Below are positions 18,175 through 26,549 of a DNA stretch of 64,000 bases, in pieces. The DNA lies in the NCBI RefSeq assembly GCF_030268885.1, contig NZ_BSSA01000032.1, positions 33,712-97,711 of the forward strand, in the 5' to 3' direction. A program made the position numbers and the translations under genes. Under the pieces are notes generated by a model that saw only the letters and a program-made list of their open reading frames with translations, was not told where the DNA came from and made no database searches. Origin of the DNA: Kitasatospora phosalacinea (GTDB taxonomy: Bacteria > Actinomycetota > Actinomycetes > Streptomycetales > Streptomycetaceae). The stretch's first letter is position 1. Each line of letters opens with the position of its first letter.

Positions 18175-18616
18175 GGGACCGTCCCCATCCCGCCCCGAAC
18201 CCGGGGCCCCTCTTCGCCCTTGACCCGTTCTCATCACCGCCCGCGTGACCGGTCGGCTGCGTTCCGTATGCCGAACGTAGCGTCCCTCCGCCATCCGGGG
18301 GAGCAACGTCGGAGAAACGCCACCTTTCGCCACCCCCAGGAGTGAACTACCGGACGGGCGGGCGCGCTTCACTATGAGTCAGCTCGGCATGACCCCGGCA
18401 CATGCCCGGACCCGACGGAACCCGACGGAGGCACGCGTGCGGCAACGACGATCCGGCATCCGAAGCGCCGGTGCAAGGCGCCTGCTGGCCCGCGCCACCC
18501 GGATCGGTGTGCGCCGGTCCGTGCGCGCCTCCGGTGCACCACGCACCACGCGTCCAACGGGCGACGCATCGTCACCGTCCCGTAACCAGCGGCGACCGGA
18601 ACCGGTTGGGGGTGGC
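18175..18616. other. 442-bp divergent intergenic region, nsdA/PrimPol-like
   Basis: No gene with a family resemblance. It carries the promoters of nsdA (minus) and the PrimPol-like gene (plus). The stretch 18260-18375 is less GC-rich than the flanks and contains the AGTGA/TCACT pair described separately. The plus-strand gene has a GGGGGTGG ribosome-binding site just before ATG 18617. Confidence 0.5.
18341..18373. promoter_or_regulatory. possible BldD box upstream of nsdA
   Basis: AGTGA (18341-18345) and TCACT (18369-18373) are exact inverted copies with 23 bases between. The BldD consensus is AGTgA-(n)m-TCACc with variable spacing, and nsdA is recalled as a BldD target in S. coelicolor. The match rests on ten bases, so chance is possible. 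Confidence 0.4.
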
Positions 18617-19282
18617 ATGGACAAGCTGTTCGGCACCCTCCGGCTCACCCCCCTCGGCGGCCGCCGCCGCACCCGGCCCGCCGCGCTGCAGGCCGCCGCC
18701 GAGTACTCCGAACGCTGGGGCTGGACGCTGACCACCGGCAGCCCGACCGCCCGCGCCGGGACGGCCTGCGACTGCGGCGCCCCGCACTGCGCCGCGCCCA
18801 ACCTGCACCTGCGGGTCGGCCCGGCGATCGCCCCCGGCGCGACCGCCGCCGAACTCGCCGCCCGATGTCCGGCCGACGCCCCGCTGCTCCTCCCCGCCGG
18901 CCACCAGTTCGACGTGCTGGACGTCCCGGCCCAGCCCGGCCTGCAGGCCCTGGTCCGGCTGGAGCGGATGGGCACCCAGGTCGGCCCGGTGCTGGCCTCC
19001 CCGGCCGGCCGACTGCTGCTCTTCGTCGCCCCCGGCACCGCCGAGCGCCTGCCCGACCTGCTCTACCGGATGGGCTGGGACGACGCCTCCCTCGACCTCA
19101 CCTGCCACGGCCTCGGCTCCTACCTGGCCGTGCCGCCCACCCCGCTGGGCCCGCTCGGTCCGATGCGCTGGCTGCGCCGCCCGACCGCCGACAGCGCCCC
19201 GCCCGAGGCCCGCCTGCTGCTCGGCACCCTCGCGTACGCCTGCCACCGCACCCGGGACCGGCAGAGCGAGTTCGCCAGCTAG
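18617..19282 (+). CDS. bifunctional primase/polymerase-like protein
   Basis: 221 aa, resembling the N-terminal Prim-Pol (archaeo-eukaryotic primase) family as annotated widely in streptomycetes beside nsdA. It begins MDKLFGTLRLTPLGGRRRTR, with ALQAAAEYSERWGW, a Cys-rich CDCGAPHC segment and a central hydrophobic region. The acidic metal triad of active primases is not evident, so catalytic activity is doubtful. Convergent with ftsY across a strong terminator. Confidence 0.7.
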   Translation: MDKLFGTLRLTPLGGRRRTRPAALQAAAEYSERWGWTLTTGSPTARAGTACDCGAPHCAAPNLHLRVGPAIAPGATAAELAARCPADAPLLLPAGHQFDVLDVPAQPGLQALVRLERMGTQVGPVLASPAGRLLLFVAPGTAERLPDLLYRMGWDDASLDLTCHGLGSYLAVPPTPLGPLGPMRWLRRPTADSAPPEARLLLGTLAYACHRTRDRQSEFAS

Positions 19283-19312
19283 GCCCCTCCCCCGCCGCAA
19301 AGTGGAAACGCT

Positions 19313-19353
19313 GAGGTCCGTCCCAGGAGGGGTTCCCTCCTCGAACGGACCTC
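19313..19353. terminator. bidirectional terminator between PrimPol-like gene and ftsY
   Basis: Outer arms GAGGTCCGT (19313-19321) and ACGGACCTC (19345-19353) enclose inner arms AGGAGGG and CCCTCCT around GTT. The long two-part stem sits between two convergent stops and can serve both genes. Confidence 0.8.
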
Positions 19354-19375
19354 GCTCGGTGTGCCGGTGCGCCGC

Positions 19376-20584
19376 CTAGCCGAGCAGCGCGTCCACGAAG
19401 GCGCCGGGCTCGAACGGGGCGAGGTCGTCCGCGCCCTCGCCGAGGCCGATCAGCTTGACCGGGACGCCGAGTTCGCGCTGCACCGAGATGACGATGCCGC
19501 CCTTGGCGGTGCCGTCGAGCTTGGTGAGCACGATGCCGGTGATGTCGACGACCTCCGCGAACACCCGCGCCTGGACCAGGCCGTTCTGTCCGGTGGTGGC
19601 GTCGAGCACGAGCAGCACCTCGTCGACCGGGCCGTGCTTCTCGACGACGCGCTTGACCTTGCCGAGCTCGTCCATCAGGCCGGTCTTGGTGTGCAGGCGG
19701 CCCGCGGTGTCGATCAGGACGGTGTCGACGCCGTCGGCGATGCCCTGCTTGACCGCGTCGAACGCGACGGAGGCCGGGTCGCCGCCCTCGGGGCCGCGGA
19801 CGGTGTGCGCGCCGACCCGTTCGCCCCAGGTCTGCAGCTGGTCGGCGGCGGCGGCGCGGAAGGTGTCGGCGGCGCCGAGCACGACCTTCCGGCCGTCGGC
19901 GACCAGGACGCGGGCGAGCTTGCCGGTGGTGGTGGTCTTGCCGACGCCGTTGACGCCGACCACCAGGACCACGGCCGGGCCGTCCCCCTGCTTGACCGAG
20001 CGGACGGTGCGGTCGGCGTCGGTGCCGATCAGCTTGACGAGCTCCTCGCGGAGCAGGCCGCGCAGTTCGTCGGGGGTGCGGGTGCCGAGCACCTTGACCC
20101 GGGTGCGCAGGTTGTCGACGAGCTCCTGGGTGGCGGCGACGCCGACGTCGGCGGTGAGGAGGGTCTCCTCGATCTCCTCCCAGGTGTCCTCGTCGAGGCG
20201 GTCCCGGGAGAGCAGGGTCAGCAGGCCCTTGCCGAGGGTCGACTGCGAGCGGGAGAGCCGGGAGCGCAGCCGGACCAGGCGGCCGGCGGTGGGCTCGGGC
20301 ACCTCGATCGCGGGCGCGGCCTCGGCCTCCTCGGCCCGCACCTCCTCGACGGTCGGCTGCTCGGCCGCCGTCTCGGGCTCGGCCCCGGGTTCGGTTTCGA
20401 CCTCCGTCCCGGTCCCGCTCGGAGCGGTCTCGGTCGGGGCGGGCTTGGCCGGGGCGGGCGCGGTGATGGTCGGCGCCTGGCTCGGCCGGTCCAGTTCTCT
20501 GCGTCGTCTGCCGGAGACGACGAGTCCGGTGATCGCGCCGATGGCGACCACCGCGATGACAACGGCAAGGATCACGTATTCCAT
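19376..20584 (-). CDS. ftsY: SRP receptor GTPase FtsY
   Basis: 402 aa. The N-terminal membrane helix (VILAVVIAVVAIGAITGLVV) is followed by an acidic, proline-rich A region and then the NG domain: G1 GVNGVGKTTTTGKLA (about residue 210), DTFRAAAADQL, IDTAGRLHTK, LTKLDGTAKGG. It docks the Ffh-ribosome complex at the membrane. It lies 24 bases downstream of smc, an arrangement seen in many bacteria. Confidence 0.98.
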   Translation of the reverse strand: MEYVILAVVIAVVAIGAITGLVVSGRRRRELDRPSQAPTITAPAPAKPAPTETAPSGTGTEVETEPGAEPETAAEQPTVEEVRAEEAEAAPAIEVPEPTAGRLVRLRSRLSRSQSTLGKGLLTLLSRDRLDEDTWEEIEETLLTADVGVAATQELVDNLRTRVKVLGTRTPDELRGLLREELVKLIGTDADRTVRSVKQGDGPAVVLVVGVNGVGKTTTTGKLARVLVADGRKVVLGAADTFRAAAADQLQTWGERVGAHTVRGPEGGDPASVAFDAVKQGIADGVDTVLIDTAGRLHTKTGLMDELGKVKRVVEKHGPVDEVLLVLDATTGQNGLVQARVFAEVVDITGIVLTKLDGTAKGGIVISVQRELGVPVKLIGLGEGADDLAPFEPGAFVDALLG

Positions 20585-20608
20585 AACCCGTCCAGTATCA
20601 CTTAGCGC

Positions 20609-23600
20609 CTATGCCGGGCCCGGTTCCGCGGGTTCCAGCGCTGTCCTGTGCCCGTCCCCGCGTCCCGGCCGCCCGGGCCCGGGCACCCGCAGCCGCTGGC
20701 TGATCACCTGCGAGATGCCGTCGCCCTTCATGGTGACGCCGTAGAGGGCGTCGGCGGACTCCATGGTGAGCTTCTGGTGGGTGATGACGATCAGTTGGGA
20801 GCTCTCCCGCAGCTCCTCCATGATCCCGACCAGTCGCCGCAGGTTCGTCTCGTCGAGCGCGGCCTCCACCTCGTCCATCACGTAGAACGGGCTGGGCCTG
20901 GCCTTGAAGATGGACACCAGCAGGGCGACCGCGGTGAGCGAGCGCTCGCCGCCGGAGAGCAGCGAGAGCCGCTTGACCTTCTTGCCGGGCGGCCGGGCCT
21001 CCACCTCGACGCCGGTGGTGAGCATGTTCTCCGGGTCGGTGAGCAGCAGTCGGCCCTCGCCGCCGGGGAAGAGCCGGGCGAAGACGCCCTCGAACTGGGC
21101 GGCGGTGTCGTGGTAGGCGGCGGTGAACAGCTGCTCGACCCGGGCGTCGACGTCGCGGACGATGTCCATCAGGTCGCGGCGGCTCCTGCGCAGGTCGTCG
21201 AGCTGTTCGCCGAGGAACCGGTGGCGGGCCTCCAGGGCGGCGAACTCCTCCAGCGCGAGCGGGTTGACCTTGCCGAGCTGCTGGTGGGCGCGTTCGGCGG
21301 CCTTGAGACGCTGCTCGACCTCGGCCCGGACGTAGGGACGGGGTGCGCCCGCAGCCTCCTGCCCGCCCGTGGCCTCCCGCCCGTCCTCGGGCGGCGGGGC
21401 GGGGACGGGCTGGTCGGGGCCGTAGCCCGCGAGCAGGTCGCCGCCCTCGATGCCGAACTCCTCCAGCGCCCTGGCCTCCAACTGCTCGATCCGCAGCCGC
21501 TTCTCGGCGCGCAGCACCTCGTCGCGGTGGCCGGCGTCGACCAGGCGGTCGAGTTCGGCCTTGAGTTCGCGGCCGTGCTCGCGGAACTGACGCAGCTCGG
21601 CCTCGCGGGCGGCGCGGTCGGCCTCGACGGCGGCGCGTTCGGCCTCGGCGGCGGCGAGGGTCCCCTCGATCCGGCCGAGCAGGTGGCGGGCGCCGGTGGC
21701 GACGGCGGTGGCGACGGCGGCCTCCCGGCGGGCGCGGTCGCGGCGCTCGGCGGCGCGGGCGCGGGCCTCGCGTTCGGCGCGGGCGGCGCGGTCGAGCCGG
21801 TCGGCGCGGCCGGCCAGGTTGCGGACGCGCTCCTCGTGGGTGCGGACGGCGAGCCGGGACTCCATCTCGGCCTGCCGGGCGGCGGCTCCGGCGGCGGCGA
21901 GCCGGTCGCGTTCGGCGGGGTCGGGTTCGTCCTCGCCGTCCTCGGCGAGCTCCTCGGCGGTGGCGAGGCGGGCGGCGAGCTCCTCGGCGGCGGTGCGGGC
22001 CCCGGCGAGGCCGCTCTCGGCCTTGGCGGCGGCGTCGGCGGTGCGTTCGGCCTCGTCGGCGGCGGCCCGGGCGGCGCCGCCGGAGCGGCCGAGGGCCCCG
22101 GCGAGTTCGGCCCGGCGCTGTTCGCCGCGGCGCCGGAGGGCGGTCAACTGCTCGACCTCGGACGCGAGTGCGGCCCGGCGTTCGCGGGCGGCGGCGAGTT
22201 CCGCCGCCAACTGCCGGCAGCGGGCGTCGAGTTCCTCGATGCCGCGGGCGGCCTCGGCGACGGCGGCCCGGGTCTCCAGCGGGCTGGGCGCGCCGGGCGA
22301 GCCGCCGTGGGCGAGGGCGGCGGAGAGCAGGTCGCCGTCCCGGGTGACGGCGCTCCACTGCGGGTGGGCGGCGGTCAACCGCCGGGCGGCGTCCAGGTCC
22401 TCGACCACGGCGGTGCGTTCCAGCAGCCGTCGGGCGGCGGCCGCGACGGCGGGCGGCCCGTCGACCAGGGAGCCGGCCCACGTCGCTCCGGCGGGCGGCT
22501 GGGCGGGCGGCTGCGCCCCGGGCGCGGCGGGGTCCGGACCGTCGGCGATCAGCAGGGCGGCCCGCCCGGCGTCGGCGGTGCGCAGCCAGGCCAGGGCGTC
22601 GGCGGCGCCGTCCGCGTCGGGGACGGCGACGGCTTCGGCGGCGGGGCCGAGCGCGGCGGCCAGGGCGAGTTCGAACCCGGGGGCGACGGTGAGGAGTTCG
22701 GCGGCGGGACCGAGGACGCCGGGGCGTTCCAGCAGGGCGGCGCTGCCGTCCTTGCGGCGCAGGCCGAGGGCGAGCGCGTCGTGCCGGGCGGTGAGCGCGG
22801 CGCGTTCCTGCTCGGCGGCGGCGAGCGCCTCGCGGGCCGTCGCGACCGCCCGTTCGGCGGCCTGCAGTTCGCCGCGGGCCCGGTCGTGGCGCTCCTCGCT
22901 CTCCCCCTCCCCCGCGGTGAACTCCTGGTGCCGTTCCCGGAGTCGCTCGTACTCCTGCTGGGCGGAGGCGGCCCGCAGCAGGGCCTCGTCGCGGGCGGTG
23001 GCGAGCCGCTCGGCCTCGGCCTCGGCGGCGGTGGCCCGGGAGCGGGCGGCGGCCGCGGCGCCCTGCAGGCGGGCGAGTCCCTCGCGCCGGTCGGCGATGG
23101 CCCGGGCGGCGGCCCTGAGCCTGTTCTCCTCGGCGGCCAGGGCGCGTTCGAGGTCGGCGCGCTCCTCGACGGCCTCGGCCAGCGCGTCCTGCGCCTGCTC
23201 CAGGGCCGCTTCGAGGGCGGCCTCCTCCTCGCGCACCTCGGCGGCCTCCCGCTCCAGGTCCTCCGGGTCGCGGCCGCGGTGCTCCTCCAACTGTCCGGCG
23301 GTGGCGGCGGCGCGCACCCGGGCCTCGGCGAGTCCGACGGTGCCGCGGGTGCGCTCGGCGAGCGAGGAGAGCCGGTACCAGGTCTGCCGGGCGGCCTCCA
23401 GGGCGGGCCCGAGCTGTTCGACCTGGGCCTCCAGGACGGCCTCGCGCTGGAGGGCGGCGGCGAGCTGCTGTTCGACGGTGGTGCGGCGCAGCCCCAGTGC
23501 GATCTCGTCGGCGACCTCGGCCTCGACGGCGCGGCGCAGGGTGAGCAGGTCGTCGGCGAGCAGCCGCAGCCGGGCGTCGCGCAGTTCGGCCTGGATGCCC

Positions 23601-24247
23601 GCGGCGCGTCGGGCGATCTTCGCCTGGCGGCCCAACGGGCCGAGCTGGCGGCGCAGTTCGGAGACCAGGTCCTGGACGCGGTTGAGGTTGGTCTGCATCG
23701 CGTCGAGCTTCCGCAGCGCCTTCTCCTTGCGCTTGCGGTGCTTGAGGACGCCGGCCGCCTCCTCGATGAAGGCGCGCCGCCCCATCGGGTCGGCGTGCAG
23801 GACGGAGTCGAGCTGGCCCTGGCCGACGATGACGTGCATCTCGCGGCCGATGCCGGAGTCGGAGAGCAGTTCCTGGATGTCGAGCAGTCGGCAGACGGTG
23901 CCGTTGAGCGCGTACTCGCTGCCGCCGTTGCGGAACATCGTCCGGGTGATGGTGACTTCGGAGTAGTCGATCGGCAGGGCGCCGTCGGTGTTGTCGATGG
24001 TGAGGCTGACCTCGGCGCGGCCGAGCGGGGGGCGCCCGCTGGTGCCCGCGAAGATGACGTCCTCCATCTTGCCGCCGCGCAGCGACTTGGCGCCCTGTTC
24101 GCCCATCACCCAGGAGAGCGCGTCGACGACGTTGGACTTGCCGGAGCCGTTGGGGCCGACCACGCAGGTGATGCCGGGTTCGAAGCGCAGGGTGGTCGCC
24201 GAGGCGAAGGACTTGAACCCGCGCAGGGTCAGGCTCTTGAGGTGCAC
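20609..24247 (-). CDS. smc: chromosome partition protein SMC
   Basis: 1212 aa condensin ATPase. N-terminal Walker A GPNGSGKSNVVDAL, two long coiled coils of Ala/Glu/Arg-rich sequence, a Gly-containing hinge in the middle (VLGPAAELLTVAPGFELALAA), and the C-terminal signature LSGGERSLTAVALL with Walker B FYVMDEVEAALDE. GTG at 24247 follows AGGAGG and gives VHLKSLTLRGFKSFA, the standard start; the frame continues 74 codons further up without SMC likeness. The linker PQPP/APG region in the hinge is unusually proline-rich, typical of high-GC species. Works with ScpA/ScpB encoded elsewhere. Confidence 0.98.
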   Translation of the reverse strand: MHLKSLTLRGFKSFASATTLRFEPGITCVVGPNGSGKSNVVDALSWVMGEQGAKSLRGGKMEDVIFAGTSGRPPLGRAEVSLTIDNTDGALPIDYSEVTITRTMFRNGGSEYALNGTVCRLLDIQELLSDSGIGREMHVIVGQGQLDSVLHADPMGRRAFIEEAAGVLKHRKRKEKALRKLDAMQTNLNRVQDLVSELRRQLGPLGRQAKIARRAAGIQAELRDARLRLLADDLLTLRRAVEAEVADEIALGLRRTTVEQQLAAALQREAVLEAQVEQLGPALEAARQTWYRLSSLAERTRGTVGLAEARVRAAATAGQLEEHRGRDPEDLEREAAEVREEEAALEAALEQAQDALAEAVEERADLERALAAEENRLRAAARAIADRREGLARLQGAAAAARSRATAAEAEAERLATARDEALLRAASAQQEYERLRERHQEFTAGEGESEERHDRARGELQAAERAVATAREALAAAEQERAALTARHDALALGLRRKDGSAALLERPGVLGPAAELLTVAPGFELALAAALGPAAEAVAVPDADGAADALAWLRTADAGRAALLIADGPDPAAPGAQPPAQPPAGATWAGSLVDGPPAVAAAARRLLERTAVVEDLDAARRLTAAHPQWSAVTRDGDLLSAALAHGGSPGAPSPLETRAAVAEAARGIEELDARCRQLAAELAAARERRAALASEVEQLTALRRRGEQRRAELAGALGRSGGAARAAADEAERTADAAAKAESGLAGARTAAEELAARLATAEELAEDGEDEPDPAERDRLAAAGAAARQAEMESRLAVRTHEERVRNLAGRADRLDRAARAEREARARAAERRDRARREAAVATAVATGARHLLGRIEGTLAAAEAERAAVEADRAAREAELRQFREHGRELKAELDRLVDAGHRDEVLRAEKRLRIEQLEARALEEFGIEGGDLLAGYGPDQPVPAPPPEDGREATGGQEAAGAPRPYVRAEVEQRLKAAERAHQQLGKVNPLALEEFAALEARHRFLGEQLDDLRRSRRDLMDIVRDVDARVEQLFTAAYHDTAAQFEGVFARLFPGGEGRLLLTDPENMLTTGVEVEARPPGKKVKRLSLLSGGERSLTAVALLVSIFKARPSPFYVMDEVEAALDETNLRRLVGIMEELRESSQLIVITHQKLTMESADALYGVTMKGDGISQVISQRLRVPGPGRPGRGDGHRTALEPAEPGPA

Positions 24248-24430
24248 CCGACCGTCCTCCTCGCCGCGCCGCCGGCCGCCGCGCCGCGGCCACGCCACCT
24301 GCCGTCCCGCTCCGGGACGGCCCGCCGCCTGCGACTGTATCCGGCCGCACCGCCGACGGACTCCAGGCGGTGGTTTGGCCGTGCGGCGGGTCGGGCAGTC
24401 TCTGGGCAGCGGACCGGCGTGGACACGACG

Positions 24431-24457
24431 AAGGGACGTCCGCTCCGGACGTCCCTT
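24431..24457. terminator. terminator after the small coiled-coil gene
   Basis: Perfect 12-bp stem AAGGGACGTCCG, loop CTC, CGGACGTCCCTT, ending in TT on the plus strand and in a run of T/C on the minus strand. It lies between the 67-aa gene and smc, so the two are probably separate transcripts. Confidence 0.75.
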
Positions 24458-24527
24458 GCAGGCTGCCATCCCCTCGCCGGGGGGAAGCTCAGCGCACGAC
24501 TGCGTCGATCCTGACGGCCGCGAGCGA

Positions 24528-24731
24528 TCAGGTCAGGGCCGGCTCGCGCTGGTCCAGGTCGATGCTGCTGAGCAGCGAGTGCTCGTCGGCGACGGCGGAC
24601 AGGGCGTCGTTCTCGGCCTGGAGCTTCACGAGCTCGTTCTCCAGGTCCTGGACGCGCTGCTGCAACCGTCGCATCTCGGAGAGCATTCGCGGGTCGGGGC
24701 CGCCGACGTACCCGAGAAGCGCCTTTGCCAT
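24528..24731 (-). CDS. small coiled-coil protein, function unknown
   Basis: 67 aa: MAKALLGYVGGPDPRMLSEM then a heptad-patterned coiled coil (RRLQQRVQDLENELVKLQAEN). No catalytic motif. A protein of this size lies beside smc in other streptomycetes as far as I recall, which supports it being real; it is transcribed toward smc but separated by a terminator. Third-position GC is high. Role unknown; a link to chromosome organisation would be guesswork. Confidence 0.8.
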   Translation of the reverse strand: MAKALLGYVGGPDPRMLSEMRRLQQRVQDLENELVKLQAENDALSAVADEHSLLSSIDLDQREPALT

Positions 24732-25113
24732 GATGTGTGGTCCTCCACGCTGAGTGACCGAACCGTGTACGGTGGGTCTTTGGGGGAAGGGATACGCACG
24801 CGTCTGCGCGCCGGACGTGCTGGCTGGGCACTACGAGGGCATCCGCTGGTGAGTGACACACTCACAGGCGTGGCCTCGCCGGTTAAACGCAAACCTGTGC
24901 GCGGGTTTCCAGCGTCTCACCAAAGACCGTACGGGTCAACACGATCACCGCACGCTACCGCGGCCCTGTCACCTGCATGGCGGGAACCTCACGCCATCGG
25001 CCGGGCTAGTGGATCACTACGTCTGCGGAGTCAACCACGAGTGCGCCACGATGGCAACCCCGTGACACCGGCAGTTGCCGGGGGCTCTCCTCCCGCCGGC
25101 AACTGCGGTGTGC
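24732..25113. other. 382-bp intergenic region upstream of the coiled-coil gene
   Basis: No gene seen. It holds the promoter of the 67-aa gene; the sequence from 24840 to 25030 has a lower GC content than the genes and includes AAACC...GGTTT arms near 24890-24910. The right end is the acylphosphatase terminator. Confidence 0.5.
25066..25110. terminator. terminator after acylphosphatase gene
   Basis: GCAGTTGCCGG (25071-25081) and CCGGCAACTGC (25096-25106) form a perfect 11-bp stem that extends with CACC/GGTG after one bulged G. It starts four bases past the gene's stop. Confidence 0.75.
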
Positions 25114-25407
25114 TCATCGGATCGCGAAGCCCTCGTACCCGTCGCCCACGGCGGTCCAGATCTCGGTGACCCCGCTGACCTGACCAGGCGTTCCGGGCCC
25201 GCGCAGCGCGGCGAGCAGGCGCTCGCAGTCGGCGCGCGACCCCTCGGCGACGACCTGGACGCGGCCGTCCCCGAGGTTGCTCGTGTAACCCGTCAGCCCG
25301 ATCTCCAGGGCCCTGGCCCTGGTCCACCAGCGGAACCCCACCTGCTGGACGCGCCCGCGCACCCAGATGGTGGCGCGGACGGATCGGTGGCTGTCGTGAC
25401 CTTGCAT
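25114..25407 (-). CDS. acyP: acylphosphatase
   Basis: 97 aa. Acylphosphatase fold that hydrolyses carboxyl-phosphate bonds. The conserved GRVQQVGFRWWTRARALEIG holds the phosphate-binding loop and catalytic Arg; GYTSNLGDGRVQVVAEG contains the catalytic Asn. ATG at 25407 gives the right length. Stand-alone gene near smc and mutM, as in other streptomycetes. Confidence 0.95.
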   Translation of the reverse strand: MQGHDSHRSVRATIWVRGRVQQVGFRWWTRARALEIGLTGYTSNLGDGRVQVVAEGSRADCERLLAALRGPGTPGQVSGVTEIWTAVGDGYEGFAIR

Positions 25408-25574
25408 GTGTCGACCATAGTCGGGCACTTCGGGGGCGCCCGGAACGGGTTTCACGCCCCTTCCACCGACCCTCCCCACCACCGCGCGACCCGTCACCCC
25501 ACGCTCCCCACCGCACGGCCCGCCCACCGCACGACCGGGCGCACCGCGCGCGCCGCCCACCGCGCGGCCCGCCC

Positions 25575-26378
25575 TCAGCGGCGCGGCTCGGCCAGCGCGT
25601 GCAGCGTCCAGCCCCGGCCGGCCGGGTCCAGCGGGGCGGTGGCGGCGGTGAACAGCTCGGCCGCCCGCCGGTAGGAGAGGCGGCCGCGCCCGGTGAGCGG
25701 GCAGCGGTCGGCGGCGGGGGTGCCGGACGGGGCGCGCCGGTCGGTGAGGAACAGCGGGCCCGCGGTGCGCCCGGCCACCAGCAGCGGCAGCAGCCGGGCG
25801 GTGCCGCCGCGCCAGTGCAGCGGGGGCTGCCCGGGGGCGGCGCGGGCCTGCCGGTTCGGCAGGTCGAGCCGGTCCACGTCCAGCGCCAGCAGCCGTTCGA
25901 TCGGTGCGCCGCTCTCCCGGACGAGGTGCCAGAGCACCTTCTCGCGCAGCGGGACCCGCAGGGCGAACACCGCCCGCAGCCGCTCCTCGTCGAGGCTCCC
26001 GGCCGGGTCGGCGGGGGTGGTCGGCAGCGGGCGCACCCCCGCGGCCGGGTCGGCGGCCAGCCAGCCGCACGCGCACCACCAGCGCAGGGCGGCCCGCAGC
26101 GCGGACAGTTCGCGGTTGGCGGTGCGCGCCCCGACCGCGGCGGCCCGTTCGGCGAACGCGGCGGCGACCCGCTCGGGCGCGTCGGGCCCGTCCAGCAGGG
26201 CGAGCGGCAGCACCGGCGGGGCGGCCCGCCGCCGCTCGGCGCCGGTCGGCGGGGTGCGGCCGACCAGCAGCCAGGCCCAGGTGTGCAGGGCGATCCGGTA
26301 GACCCGCCGGGAGCCCTCCGCGAGCGGGGCCCCCGCCAGGTAGTGCTCGGCGGCGACGGCGAACTCCACGGGTGTCAT
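25575..26378 (-). pseudogene. tyrosine-recombinase-like protein lacking catalytic residues
   Basis: 267 codons from ATG 26378 (MTPVEFAVAAEHYLAGAPLA). The N-terminal half matches a SAM-like core-binding domain (TANRELSALRAALRWW). The catalytic domain has IERLLALDVDRLDL, WRGGTARLLPLLVAGRTAGPLF and RLSYRRAAELF, as in streptomycete integrases, but the expected catalytic Arg is a Pro (ESGAPIERL). The protein stops at GWTLHALAEPRR, where family members continue with HxLRH and the Tyr nucleophile. It cannot recombine DNA; it may be a remnant or a DNA-binding protein. The sequence after the stop is a GC-rich tandem repeat (CCCACCGCRCGRCC on plus, 25506-25569). An upstream start at 26441 would lie inside the palindrome and is less likely. 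Confidence 0.7.
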
Positions 26379-26382
26379 ACCC

Positions 26383-26452
26383 GCAGTAAATCCGCTTTCC
26401 CATCGAGCCGTCAACATCCGCTCCGACTGCGGTAAATCCACTTATTTACTGC
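26383..26452. repeat. iteron-like direct and inverted repeats
   Basis: GCAGTAAATCCGCTT (26383-26397) recurs as GCGGTAAATCCACTT (26429-26443), 13 of 15 identical, 46 bases apart. The second copy is the left arm of GCGGTAAAT-CCACTT-ATTTACTGC (26429-26452), 9-bp arms with a 6-bp centre and 8 of 9 pairs. It sits between the divergent recombinase-like and MFS genes in an A+T-rich island. Confidence 0.85.
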
Positions 26453-26469
26453 GTCAGATCCCCACCCCT

Positions 26470-26500
26470 GAAAAATTGATGCCGATCCGCTCAACTTTTC
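26470..26500. promoter_or_regulatory. inverted repeat upstream of MFS gene
   Basis: GAAAAATTGA (26470-26479) and TCAACTTTTC (26491-26500), 9 of 10 complementary, half-site centres 21 bp apart (two helical turns). Fifty bases before the MFS start; a likely operator for a dimeric repressor, none of which is encoded next door except the recombinase-like protein. Confidence 0.5.
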
Positions 26501-26549
26501 CGGCCGGACCTCTTGCCGGGCGGCCCGGCGACCGGGCAGCCTGCCGGTC

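Noticed and set aside
20648..24514. Long plus-strand open frame opposite smc
   Set aside because: Antisense shadow of smc, which has every SMC motif.
26379..26441. Upstream start of the recombinase-like gene at 26441
   Set aside because: The ATG would lie inside the inverted repeat and the extra 21 residues do not resemble the family; ATG 26378 is preferred.
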